Shown piece after piece: positions 25,601 through 32,967 of a stretch of DNA of 46,171 nucleotides (positions within the stretch are counted from its first letter, which is position 1; each line of letters begins with the position of its first letter). The position numbers and the translations under genes were made by a program. The notes under the pieces were generated by a model. It did not search any database. It was not told the DNA's origin and was given only the letters and a program-made list of their open reading frames with translations. Origin of the DNA: a virus; the IMG/VR virus record IMGVR_UViG_3300044712_002693, positions 1-46,171 of that record; one strand, given 5' to 3'.

Positions 25601-26020
25601 TTACGCTCCCCGCCAGTCACCAGTCTGCGGATCAAACAACGCGCAGCGCACTTCAAATTCGGTAATCGGGTTCGGCTTTTCGGCCAGCGCCTTGAGTGCT
25701 GCAGCCTGCTCGAGACTCATCACGTCTTGGCTGGCGAGGGTGTCAATCTGAGTTCGGACAGAAGTCAGGCCGACATCCAGGTCGCCTCGATCAATCAGCA
25801 CCCACGCCCATTTGATCGCTGGAACTGAAGCACGGAGGCTATCCAACCTGTCGAGCAACACAGCCCCGGCATCCGGGCCCAGCGTATCAAGTATGGTTCC
25901 AATCCCGATTGTGGTGCGGACAATCATGACGCGACGGGCTGAGAATTCCGCAGCGATTACATCTGGATCTCTGCTGGATAAATCAATTCCGCTCGCAATG
26001 ATTTCGTCTCGCAAGGCCAT
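25601..26020 (-). CDS. Protein of the terL-portal cassette, unknown function
   Basis: A 139-residue soluble protein (DEIIASGIDLSSRDPDVIAA, MIVRTTIGIGTILDTLGPDA, FEVRCALFDPQTGDWRGA). It has mixed helix and strand character and no membrane segment. I do not recognise a family. It starts directly after the stop of the exported protein gene (TAA-AAC-ATG) and has only a weak ribosome binding site. Confidence 0.6.
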   Translation of the reverse strand: MALRDEIIASGIDLSSRDPDVIAAEFSARRVMIVRTTIGIGTILDTLGPDAGAVLLDRLDSLRASVPAIKWAWVLIDRGDLDVGLTSVRTQIDTLASQDVMSLEQAAALKALAEKPNPITEFEVRCALFDPQTGDWRGA

Positions 26021-26023
26021 GTT

Positions 26024-26554
26024 TTAGTTTCCGAGTTGGAAAGTTAGCTGACCGATGGCAAACGATGCAGTGGAGCCAACGGTTAGGGTCGGTGGAACCG
26101 TTACGGTGGCGTATACCCATATATTTCCGGCACCCCACGTTCCTGAATCAACCAACCCCCAGCAGTTAATGGTTCCCCATGACGAGGTTGTCACAGTTGG
26201 GAAATTGATTGCTGCCAGATTGCTGGTCGTTCCGGCAGTGCCACTTGATACGGCAGTGCCGCCCTGCGTTGCGGCCCAGTTGGTGAGGGCATTGACGCCG
26301 ACCGATTGGCGAGCGTAGCCGTTGGCGTTGGTTACTTCGGTGCCAGCCGTAGAGTCAGTTGGGCAAGCCGTGTAGAGGGCGACATACCACGTACTCGGAG
26401 CAGTGGAAGCCTGGCCACGAAATAGGTAGTCAACCAGCTTGTTCTGAGCATAGTCCGTCAGCGGGCCAGCTTGAGCGGAAGACGAAAAAAAACCGCCGAT
26501 CAGGGCGGTTAGTGAAATGGCGATAATCGCCAGTGATAGTCGCATGGATTTCAT
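26024..26554 (-). CDS. Exported protein after the large terminase
   Basis: A 176-residue protein with a signal peptide (MRLSLAIIAISLTALIGGFF, cleavage after SSSAQA). The mature part (LTDYAQNKLVDYLFRGQAST, then WYVALYTACPTDSTAGTEVT) resembles small phage structural proteins of unknown role that normally lack a signal. The ATG at 26554 has GGAG 6 bases upstream. One intrinsic terminator lies ahead of the gene and another lies inside its signal-peptide codons, so read-through needs antitermination. It may be an accessory gene. Confidence 0.65.
   Translation of the reverse strand: MKSMRLSLAIIAISLTALIGGFFSSSAQAGPLTDYAQNKLVDYLFRGQASTAPSTWYVALYTACPTDSTAGTEVTNANGYARQSVGVNALTNWAATQGGTAVSSGTAGTTSNLAAINFPTVTTSSWGTINCWGLVDSGTWGAGNIWVYATVTVPPTLTVGSTASFAIGQLTFQLGN
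26484..26510 (-). terminator. Terminator inside the signal-peptide codons
   Basis: On the minus strand AACCGCC and GGCGGTT pair around CTGATC and are followed by eight T. It lies within codons for residues near TALIGGFF of the exported protein. Confidence 0.75.
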
Positions 26555-26570
26555 CAGGATCTCCAGAAAT

Positions 26571-26590
26571 AAAAACCCACCGAAGCGGGT
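26571..26590 (-). terminator. Intrinsic terminator after the large terminase gene
   Basis: On the minus strand ACCCGC-TTCG-GTGGGT forms a hairpin followed by T5. The 125 bases between it and the terminase stop hold no convincing gene. Confidence 0.7.
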
Positions 26591-26714
26591 ATGTTTGGTT
26601 TTTTTGGCGGCGCCCGCGCCCACGGTAAAAGGGTCGCCAACCCCCGAAACCCGTAGCCTCTACCTCGTCGCCGCCTGCGGTTATTACGAAGCCATAGGCC
26701 GCCGGGCTTGATCG

Positions 26715-27995
26715 CTAACGGGCCATAATTGGCACGTTCTTTGTTTGCGTCGAAACGGGCTTTGCCACTGGCCAACGTAGGCTGATGAAATATCCGCCGG
26801 CATCATTGGTGTGGTCGTGGCCTGTTTTCTTGTCTGGCTCGCCGTGCTCATCGTATGGCTGCTGCTCAAGGTTCGCGGTGTAGGTCGGGCAGGCATCGGT
26901 ATTCACCCGGTACCTGCGCTCGCCCTTGTCGTTCAGGATCATCGCATTCATCGAATTGACGCGATCCTTGACCGGCGGGTTTGTCGTCGGTGCGCGGATC
27001 GTCATGCCGGCCTGTTGCAGAATGGTCAGGTCGGATACTGACGCGCTTTTGCTGCTGGTGTTCTGGCCGCTGGCGTCCGGATAGACCGTCACAGAATGAC
27101 CTTTGAGCACAAAGCGCTCGCGCAGCATTCGCGCCATTTCTGGCGTATCACGCACCTTCACCAGTTCTGCCACAGCGTGCGGACAGTCGTCGCGCACCAC
27201 ATGGATGATCGACGCCATGTTGTTGACGTTGAAGTCCATGCCGACGTGCAACGGTTCTCCCTGGTTGATGGTCGTCGGTGAATGATTCAGCGTCCGCGAA
27301 AACTCCGGGTAGACGCAGCCGCTAGTCAGATTGACGAACTTGCCCTGCAAATAGGCCTCGATCAACTGCGGCGGGTAGCTGGCGCGCAGCGTGTCGATGT
27401 AGTCAGGGGGTAGGAACGGGTTTGTGCTGGTTGGTGCCTGCACCATCACATAGCCCGGCTTTGGGTCTTTCCCCCAGGTCTGATAAACGAAGTTGAAGCC
27501 TTCCGGCGTCGTATAGACAGACACCCGATTGAACGGGTTTTCCAGGCCTCTCGGGCGCTGCCGGTTACGGGCGATGATCTTCTGCCATGCGAGAAGGGCG
27601 TGATCCTTCTTCAGCGTGTCGATTTCATCGACGTGCGCACGGTAGGACTCGTAGCCGATGATTCTCGCCGGGTTGTCGAGCGTCCGCATGACGAAGTCAG
27701 CGCAGCCGCTTGAACTGGCGTAGATGATGTTTTCCTGCTTGTTGTACCGGTACCGAATGCCCAGATCGGAGAGTTTCTGCTCCATCCGAGGAGCCAGAAT
27801 CAGCCGGACCAGGTCATAGGTCGGTTCGTACAGCGCAATCAGGCCGCTTGATGCCTCAAGGCCGTCGCGCAGCGCGCAATTCGCTAGAGTTTCCGTCTTT
27901 CCTGTTCCGAAACCACCAACAAACGCCGGGTACTTGTCGGGCAACTGAAAGAACCGCGCCTGGGGCTCGGTCATCGTCATGCGAATGGCAGTCAT
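26715..27995 (-). CDS. terL: Terminase large subunit
   Basis: A 426-residue packaging motor with an ATPase and a nuclease. Walker A is GGFGTGKT (residues 27-34); Walker B with catalytic Glu is in AHVDEID (Asp123-Glu124). The nuclease part begins at about residue 250 (HVGMDFNVNNMASI, with the first metal-binding Asp), then VYPDASG and the C-terminal DHTNDAGGYF segment. It overlaps the small subunit gene by 4 bases. It cuts and translocates DNA into the prohead. The type of packaging (cos or headful) is not visible from the sequence. Confidence 0.92.
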   Translation of the reverse strand: MTAIRMTMTEPQARFFQLPDKYPAFVGGFGTGKTETLANCALRDGLEASSGLIALYEPTYDLVRLILAPRMEQKLSDLGIRYRYNKQENIIYASSSGCADFVMRTLDNPARIIGYESYRAHVDEIDTLKKDHALLAWQKIIARNRQRPRGLENPFNRVSVYTTPEGFNFVYQTWGKDPKPGYVMVQAPTSTNPFLPPDYIDTLRASYPPQLIEAYLQGKFVNLTSGCVYPEFSRTLNHSPTTINQGEPLHVGMDFNVNNMASIIHVVRDDCPHAVAELVKVRDTPEMARMLRERFVLKGHSVTVYPDASGQNTSSKSASVSDLTILQQAGMTIRAPTTNPPVKDRVNSMNAMILNDKGERRYRVNTDACPTYTANLEQQPYDEHGEPDKKTGHDHTNDAGGYFISLRWPVAKPVSTQTKNVPIMAR

Positions 27996-28522
27996 TTCAC
28001 CACCACGACTTCGATCTTGGTGATCGGGCCTCGGTCGCCCTTGCCGTCCGGGTTGATCTGCTTGTCGAGCAATTGCATCTGCAGGCGCTGCAGTTCGAGC
28101 TTTCGAATCTCGCCGACGGCTTGCAGGATCAGGTCGGCATATTGCGGCGCCTTGACCTTGATTTCGCTCCGATCAAATGGGCCGAGCTTCGGGTCATCGC
28201 CCTGCTTGCGCGCCACCTCAAGGGCTGAGTCGATCAGGTCGGCAACCTCGGCGGATCCGGATAGCTTTACCAGGCGATGCAGCTTGATCCGCATCAGTCG
28301 GATTTCATCGTCGATGCTACCGAGCGTCACGCGCTCCCATAGGCTGCGCTCTTCGGGAAGCAGAGCATCTGAGTAAAAGCCGTGCTTCGTCGCATTCGCT
28401 GCGACGTTTGGTGTTTTTGGGCCGGTGCTCGCGCCGCCATGGATTCGGCATCTGCCATTGGCCATAGCAGGGGCTTTGCACTTGCCTCCGGCTCGCGTTT
28501 TGGCCCCGCATCGTTTGGCCAT
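27992..28522 (-). CDS. Terminase small subunit, HGG-motif type
   Basis: A 176-residue protein placed directly before terL with 4 bases of overlap. The N-terminus carries a Cys-rich HGG element (MAKRCGAKTRAGGKCKAPAM, CRIHGGASTG) found in phage small terminase-like proteins. A helical C-terminal half (LMRIKLHRLVKLSGSAEVAD, then LQLLDKQINPDGKGDRGPIT) fits DNA-recognition and oligomer formation. It should recognise the packaging site. Confidence 0.8.
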   Translation of the reverse strand: MAKRCGAKTRAGGKCKAPAMANGRCRIHGGASTGPKTPNVAANATKHGFYSDALLPEERSLWERVTLGSIDDEIRLMRIKLHRLVKLSGSAEVADLIDSALEVARKQGDDPKLGPFDRSEIKVKAPQYADLILQAVGEIRKLELQRLQMQLLDKQINPDGKGDRGPITKIEVVVVK

Positions 28523-28630
28523 CTGGGCCTCCGCTTATGGGGTTTGTTTCTTGGAATTGCCCGATTCCGTCGATAGCCTTGTGGGCCACATCGGGCTGCG
28601 GTGGGTAACGAAAGGAGAGTTCTGGGCAAC

Positions 28631-28664
28631 AAAAAACCCGCCGGCTTTCGCAGGGCGGGTTTTT
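28631..28664 (-). terminator. Bidirectional terminator upstream of terminase
   Basis: AAACCCGCC (28634-28642) pairs with GGCGGGTTT (28654-28662) around an 11-base loop. On the minus strand six T follow; on the plus strand five T. It lies about 40 bases after the late promoter candidate, where lambda has tR'. The remaining bases between 28522 and 28722 hold no gene. Confidence 0.85.
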
Positions 28665-28697
28665 GGGCGAAGTTCTAGGACTACGCGAATTGACTCT

Positions 28698-28725
28698 ATT
28701 TTGGTCGCTTTTTGCGCAATGTCAA
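28698..28725 (-). promoter_or_regulatory. Late promoter candidate (pR'-like)
   Basis: On the minus strand a perfect -35 box TTGACA (28725-28720) is followed after 16 bases by CAAAAT (28703-28698). It overlaps the end of the Q-like gene and is followed by a terminator. This is the order of a Q-dependent late promoter. Confidence 0.6.
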
Positions 28726-29330
28726 GCGCCAACCATCCCAATCTCGCGCAGACGGTCCTCAATCGCGTTAAATGCGATCGACTCAAAGCCTGGTGTGGCT
28801 GGCTTGTCCTTCCTCGCCTGGGCCCCTCCGAGATAGATCGCCACCTTTGCCGAGTGAGAGCTGACCGTGTTGCGAGCGATGTCGTACTTATCGGCAAGCG
28901 CCTCCAAGCTGGTTCGGTCATCCTTCCGGGTGAAGTATCGGACGACATACTCGCGGCGCATCATGCCGTTGGCGATGCATCCGGCCAGCGCCGTGGTGCG
29001 AACGTGGTCAGCGAGGAATGAGATTGCATCGGTCCATGCCTTGTTCGGCTTCTGGCCAGAGCAGCACGCGGCCCGGCATTCGCATCCGGTGCTACGAGGG
29101 GCAAGGCGCGCAATCAGGATCGATTCGGCCATCTTCCCCATGGCCTTGACCTCGGCGAGGATCATTCCGGCCTGACCGGCGCCATCTAGGCCGACCAGAC
29201 CCTTGCCGTTGCCGAGCGAAGGTGCGGCCATCCGGTTCATGGTCGGTCGGTCGTAGGCCTGCCCCGAGAAGTTGAAGGCAAACACCAGCGCTCCGTTGGC
29301 GCTTTGGAACAAACTTTCTCCCTGCATCAT
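28722..29330 (-). CDS. Q-like late regulator (tentative)
   Basis: A 202-residue protein between the replication and packaging genes, where lambdoid phages keep the late antiterminator Q. It has a Cys cluster (CECRAACCSG, near residue 80) and a helix-turn-helix-like part near residue 140 (TSLEALADKYDIARNTVSSH). The ATG at 29330 is chosen for its AAGGAG site and ATGA overlap with the upstream stop. No sequence family is certain. A promoter and terminator directly downstream, and eight terminators in the late operon, support antitermination. Confidence 0.6.
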   Translation of the reverse strand: MMQGESLFQSANGALVFAFNFSGQAYDRPTMNRMAAPSLGNGKGLVGLDGAGQAGMILAEVKAMGKMAESILIARLAPRSTGCECRAACCSGQKPNKAWTDAISFLADHVRTTALAGCIANGMMRREYVVRYFTRKDDRTSLEALADKYDIARNTVSSHSAKVAIYLGGAQARKDKPATPGFESIAFNAIEDRLREIGMVGA

Positions 29331-29533
29331 TCGGTCTCCTTGTAAATCGAACATTTCCCTTTGCGCCCGACTTTCCGGCCACGGTCACACGTTGCGTAAA
29401 TGCGTTCGCCGCTGGCGTCGTAGTTCAGATGCTTGCAGCCCTTGCAGCCTTTCAGCTTGTTCTCGATGGCGTTTTCCTTGTCGATCAGGACTTGGAGCGG
29501 GTCGCGGTACTTGTTTGCTGGCAAAACAGTCAC
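29327..29533 (-). CDS. Small Cys-rich protein, probable zinc binder
   Basis: A 68-residue protein with four Cys in a zinc-finger-like pattern (CKGCKHL near residue 30, then CDRGRKVGRKGKC). It starts with GTG at 29533, overlapping the RusA stop (GTGA). The function is unknown. Small zinc proteins are common beside RusA in phage genomes. Confidence 0.7.
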   Translation of the reverse strand: MTVLPANKYRDPLQVLIDKENAIENKLKGCKGCKHLNYDASGERIYATCDRGRKVGRKGKCSIYKETE

Positions 29534-29961
29534 AGCGCCTCCACCTTCACGAAAGCTCGGGCGATGTCGGCGTAGCGCTTGATCACGCGAGCGTCAACGA
29601 CCTGCTTGTCGTCCTTAAACACAATCTCGTTGATCGCGTCGCAGATGCCCTTGCCGCAGTTGTCCCAATCCGGCTTTGTGGTCGGGTAAATCTCGCCGGC
29701 AAGTGCCGAGCGCTTTTTCTTCTGGCTCCAGCTTTCGGGCGGAGTCACGAACAGGGCAATCTCGATGGAAACGGCGCCCTCGAAAAGCGCTTTGCCCTGC
29801 ATAGCTTCCTCGGCTTTGACCTTCACCAGATTTTCATAGCTGGCGGTCTTCTCGGGCGTGAAAGTCCGAACAAACGCGCCTTGACGTGCGAATCGGGGAC
29901 GGCCTTTCCCTACAGGTGTACCCGGAACTATAAAAGCGACTGCTGCTGACTCTTTTTCCAT
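29530..29961 (-). CDS. rusA: RusA Holliday junction resolvase
   Basis: A 143-residue endonuclease that resolves branched DNA before packaging. Family features are VPGTPVGKGRPRFARQGAFV near the N-terminus and the metal-binding Asp cluster KPDWDNCGKGICDAINEIVF with KDDKQV (residues about 92-118). The ribosome binding site GGAGAG precedes the ATG. It lies in the leftward early operon next to replication genes. Confidence 0.92.
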   Translation of the reverse strand: MEKESAAVAFIVPGTPVGKGRPRFARQGAFVRTFTPEKTASYENLVKVKAEEAMQGKALFEGAVSIEIALFVTPPESWSQKKKRSALAGEIYPTTKPDWDNCGKGICDAINEIVFKDDKQVVDARVIKRYADIARAFVKVEAL

Positions 29962-30143
29962 ATCTCTCCAACCTTCCTTTTCAGTTCTGCCGTTGCCGGC
30001 GCTCCGTGTTTTTTCTCAAATTTCTCGTAGTGCTCTGCTCGCCATTCCGGTGTCTGCTTCCCGATGTGGCGCAGCCAGCATTCCTCCCGCCAGGCTTCCG
30101 ACCAGGTGCAGTTCGGCTTTTCGCAAGGGGCTGGTCCGCACAT
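29928..30143 (-). CDS. Small Cys-rich protein next to RusA
   Basis: A 71-residue protein beginning MCGPAPCEKPNCTWSEAW, with Cys-containing N-terminus and a helical C-terminus (AELKRKVGEIWKKSQQQSLL). The ATG at 30143 overlaps the stop of the replication gene (TGATG), so it is preferred over a GTG at 30173. Family is unknown; it may bind zinc and nucleic acid. Confidence 0.65.
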   Translation of the reverse strand: MCGPAPCEKPNCTWSEAWREECWLRHIGKQTPEWRAEHYEKFEKKHGAPATAELKRKVGEIWKKSQQQSLL

Positions 30144-30742
30144 CAGGCAGCACGGCGAACAACCGGAAACCACTGCATGTCGCGGTAGTACTTGAGCAGA
30201 TGGCCGTCCTCGGTACAGATGCCTTTTTCAACCATTTCGGCGATGCATGCAGCGAAGCGCTGATCACGATTTGCTGCGTCAAAAATGAACTTCAGGTGCG
30301 TGACGCTCTTCGGGTGCGTTGCCCAATGCCTGTCGATTCCATCGCCGCTGATTTTCTTGATCATCTTGGCCGCTGACGCTGCGGCGTTGCGGGCTCGCTC
30401 TTCGTCCTCTGGCGTTGGCTTGTAGGGCAGAGCCGCGGGCGTCGTGTCGAAGTGCCGCATTGCATCACGGCATAGCCCGACGAACGTCGGAAGCGTCGGC
30501 GGGTTCGGGTGGAAATCCAAAGCCTTGAGTGCAGCTTGCACAACGCCAGGGTGTGCCGCGAACGGTTTCAGCTTCTCGACCCACTTTGCCTTGACCTGAT
30601 CAATGTCGGTACCGGCCCAGAGGTCGGCGAACTTGCTGCCGTACATCGCAGCCATTTCACCGAACAGGCGGTCAATACCGCGCTCACTCGACGCGGGTTG
30701 ATTCGCCTGTGATGTCGCGTTCAGCGGTATTGGTGCGCTCAT
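30143..30742 (-). CDS. Lambda P-like helicase loader
   Basis: A 199-residue protein. The region IDRLFGEMAAMYGSKFADLW, VKAKWVEKLKPFAAHPGVVQ and FHPNPPTLPTFVGLCRDAMR resembles the N-terminal domain of lambda P-type replication proteins, which bring DnaB to the origin. It follows the O-like gene with a 59-base overlap; a ribosome binding site (GGAAGGA) precedes the ATG. The C-terminus is helical and charged. Confidence 0.75.
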   Translation of the reverse strand: MSAPIPLNATSQANQPASSERGIDRLFGEMAAMYGSKFADLWAGTDIDQVKAKWVEKLKPFAAHPGVVQAALKALDFHPNPPTLPTFVGLCRDAMRHFDTTPAALPYKPTPEDEERARNAAASAAKMIKKISGDGIDRHWATHPKSVTHLKFIFDAANRDQRFAACIAEMVEKGICTEDGHLLKYYRDMQWFPVVRRAA

Positions 30743-31586
30743 TGTTTAGGTTCCTTCCGGTCAGTGCTGCAATGGTTTCGGCTCGGGTTTCGGTCAAGGT
30801 CTGTCGTCGGCCGGTAGGCGGTGAGCCCCTGGCTGGCGGTAGCGTTCCGACCGCCGCCGCATCTCTGCGCCTTCCTTCTGCTGTGGCAAGAATCCAGTTG
30901 AAACTCTTTCCTTCTCTCGCATCCATTCCCGCAGATACGAATTCGTCAGGAGTGATTCCAGCTGCCAGCAATGCCAGCAGCTTCGGGTGCTGCGGATTTG
31001 TTTGATAAAACCCGCACTCAGCTTTCAAGCGAGCGCAGACCAGGCCGCCAAGCGTTCCCACTGGTTGAGTAGTGGACGCGCTCTCTTGGTTTACCTCTGT
31101 ATCTGTATCTGCTTCTGTATCTGCTTCTGGTGCGTTGCCTTGCGTTGCATCGCGTTGCGTTGCGTTACCTTGCGTTGCCTTGCCTTGCGTTGCATCTGCC
31201 TGTATTTCTGTCTCGTAGCGTTTCCGCTCACGGTGCAATCGGCTGCGCTCGGTGCTTGATAGGGCGCCTGTTTTGTCGTTCCCGATGTCCTCGCGGAACA
31301 CTTGGCGCTTCTCCCATCCAGCAAGGCGCGTGCCTTCGATTACCCGGCCGCCCATCGCTTCCATGACCAGGGCGACCTGTTCTTCGTCGCAGTCAAGGGC
31401 GCTGGCCGCGTCCTCGATTGACATCCCAGAAATGTCGCCGCGTGGCTCTGCTTCGTTGGCGACCATGAGAAGGTGGGTGAACAAGGCGATGACCAGATAG
31501 CGAGGCTGTCCAGACTTGCGGGCAATCGTTTGCCACTTCGGGTCGGTTGTTGATCCTGACCAAAGGCGAACCCATGATTCGGCCAT
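30684..31586 (-). CDS. Lambda O-like replication initiator
   Basis: A 300-residue protein. The N-terminal 115 residues resemble winged-helix replication initiators (WQTIARKSGQPRYLVIALFT, ISGMSIEDAASALDCDEEQV, WEKRQVFREDIGNDK). A middle linker of about 45 residues contains repeats of ATQG and then Glu-Ala-Asp-Thr units. A C-terminal domain follows (VCARLKAECGFYQTNPQHPK). Repeats in the coding DNA resemble iterons, as in the origin within lambda O. The ATG follows the upstream TAA directly. Confidence 0.7.
   Translation of the reverse strand: MAESWVRLWSGSTTDPKWQTIARKSGQPRYLVIALFTHLLMVANEAEPRGDISGMSIEDAASALDCDEEQVALVMEAMGGRVIEGTRLAGWEKRQVFREDIGNDKTGALSSTERSRLHRERKRYETEIQADATQGKATQGNATQRDATQGNAPEADTEADTDTEVNQESASTTQPVGTLGGLVCARLKAECGFYQTNPQHPKLLALLAAGITPDEFVSAGMDAREGKSFNWILATAEGRRRDAAAVGTLPPARGSPPTGRRQTLTETRAETIAALTGRNLNNERTNTAERDITGESTRVE
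31098..31195. repeat. Iteron-like repeats inside the O-like gene, origin candidate
   Basis: From 31131 to about 31195 a 10-base unit close to TGCGTTGCCT occurs six or seven times with exact 10-base spacing for most copies. Next to it, 31098-31130 has six copies of a 6-base unit TCTGTA or TCTGCT. Both lie in the linker codons of the O-like gene, where lambda has its origin. This could be the phage replication origin or a simple coding repeat. Confidence 0.55.
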
Positions 31587-31799
31587 TTATGCGGCCCTCC
31601 GTGTGATCGCCATTTCGGGAAGATTGGTTCCGAACAGGTCGAGTTGCGCTTGTGGCTCTGATCGCTCTACAGCAATGCGGCGCCGGCAGTTGGCGGCCCA
31701 CTCCAGCAGGACGAACGAGAAGCCGCGATGCTGGCGCGTGAAGTGGCGCGACTGGGCCAGATAGACGCGGGCGGTGTGGATGTTGGCGGAGCGGGTCAT
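31587..31799 (-). CDS. Small basic protein of the early operon
   Basis: A 70-residue basic protein (MTRSANIHTARVYLAQSRHF, FVLLEWAANCRRRIAVERSE, LDLFGTNLPEMAITRRAA). No family is recognised. It lies between the PAPS-reductase-like gene and the O-like gene, with overlapping ends, so it is probably translated. The motif LDLFG resembles beta-clamp binding peptides, an inference only. Confidence 0.6.
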   Translation of the reverse strand: MTRSANIHTARVYLAQSRHFTRQHRGFSFVLLEWAANCRRRIAVERSEPQAQLDLFGTNLPEMAITRRAA

Positions 31800-32608
31800 G
31801 CGGTACTCCTTGCTGCCAGATCGCGGATTGGAACTCGGCTCATGTGCATCGTGTAGCCTGTCTGGCGCTCAATATCGTCGTACTTGTCCAGTAGCTCGGG
31901 ACGGTGACAGGCGCCGACGTTCATGTCGTTTTTTGAGGCCATGATGCAGAACACACAACTAAGGCGATCATTGCCAAGCGAGTAGGCGTAATGAGGCTTC
32001 TGTCCGGCATCTGCTATCGCCTTGAATACCTCGTCCGTCAGCATCGAGTGGACAGGAAGAAACTCGAACCAAGTGCGCTTGCTGTTGGTCTGGGTGTCGT
32101 TCTTGACCAGAACCTTCTTGGCGGCGCGGCCCGGCGATTCTTGGGCCCGCAGGCCAAGGCAATTGATAACCACCTCGAACCCGTTGGCGTCGGCGTATCG
32201 ACGAACCTCCCGGGAAATGGGGCCACGTTTCAGGTCGGAGGTGCATTGCCGACTCGATGCGCTAGGCCAGCTTGGAACGCTAGGGCGGTCCGCGAAGCGC
32301 TTTAGAACCATGTCGAAAAATGATTTAGCGGCGCGGGCAACAATAAATTCAAGACCGGCGTCTTGCGCCTGCTGGCGAGCAAGATCAAGGGCGCCGTGCC
32401 ATTCAATCTCGCCAAGGCTGGCGTGGACGACCAGTAGTTGCCTTGGAGGAACAAACTCGCGCAGCTTGATCAGCATGGCTTGGCTGTCCTTTCCGCCGCT
32501 ATGATTGCTGACTACCAGCGCGCCATCCATAACCATTCGCTTGACCCGAAGAAGAGCATCGTTGTCAGAAAGCTCGCCGTGGATGTCGAGGTTTAACTGA
32601 AGCGTCAT
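31796..32608 (-). CDS. PAPS reductase-like PP-loop protein
   Basis: A 270-residue protein of the phosphoadenosine phosphosulfate reductase family. The PP-loop motif SGGKDSQAML (near residue 37) binds a nucleotide pyrophosphate. Other family elements are GPISREVRRYADANGFEVVI with the upstream CTSDLKRG segment, and a C-terminal SLGNDRLSCVFCIMASKND with Cys residues. Related phage and DndC-type enzymes move sulphur or activate a substrate, but the substrate of this protein is not known. It is in the early operon, so it may modify DNA or RNA, or help sulphur metabolism. Confidence 0.85.
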   Translation of the reverse strand: MTLQLNLDIHGELSDNDALLRVKRMVMDGALVVSNHSGGKDSQAMLIKLREFVPPRQLLVVHASLGEIEWHGALDLARQQAQDAGLEFIVARAAKSFFDMVLKRFADRPSVPSWPSASSRQCTSDLKRGPISREVRRYADANGFEVVINCLGLRAQESPGRAAKKVLVKNDTQTNSKRTWFEFLPVHSMLTDEVFKAIADAGQKPHYAYSLGNDRLSCVFCIMASKNDMNVGACHRPELLDKYDDIERQTGYTMHMSRVPIRDLAARSTA

Positions 32609-32967
32609 TGAAACAGCGCCCCTTGTCCGATGGCCGCAGATTCATTCACCTTCTCGACCCGCACCGCAATATGCTGAATGTCGTCATGCGCCGGTATCGG
32701 CGGAATGCTCAGATTCTTCGCCCAGGCTTCAGGCGTGTAGTCGATCCGGCTGTCGATGATCTCGCCGGCCACTTCGCCACTTTCAGAATTCGGCGCAACG
32801 CAGCGCTGCACGTGGCACCAGTAGCTTCCATCCGAGCAGCGCGACACTTCAACGTGGCCGCCTGGGAATTTGATGATGGCGGAACCTGGCTCAGGGTTTC
32901 GGATGTCACCGCGAACATGAACCGTCATCGCGTCGTCACTGTGGGTGACTGCAAATTTCTTGGCCAT
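32605..32967 (-). CDS. Early operon protein, unknown function
   Basis: A 120-residue soluble protein (FAVTHSDDAMTVHVRGDIRN, IIKFPGGHVEVSRCSDGSYW, DIQHIAVRVEKVNESAAIGQ). It is beta-rich at the N-terminus and has no membrane segment. The family is not recognised. It is tied to its neighbours by 4-base overlap at the PAPS-reductase-like gene and ATG next to the upstream stop. Confidence 0.65.
   Translation of the reverse strand: MAKKFAVTHSDDAMTVHVRGDIRNPEPGSAIIKFPGGHVEVSRCSDGSYWCHVQRCVAPNSESGEVAGEIIDSRIDYTPEAWAKNLSIPPIPAHDDIQHIAVRVEKVNESAAIGQGALFQ

Noticed and set aside
26591-26714. Hidden gene between terminase and the exported protein gene
   Set aside because: No frame with a start and ribosome binding site was seen; only a terminator lies at its left end.
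31098-31195. CRISPR array
   Set aside because: The units are 6 and 10 bases long without spacers, and lie in coding sequence. No Cas genes are present; the Cas4-like nuclease at 37341 is a phage recombination enzyme beside recT.
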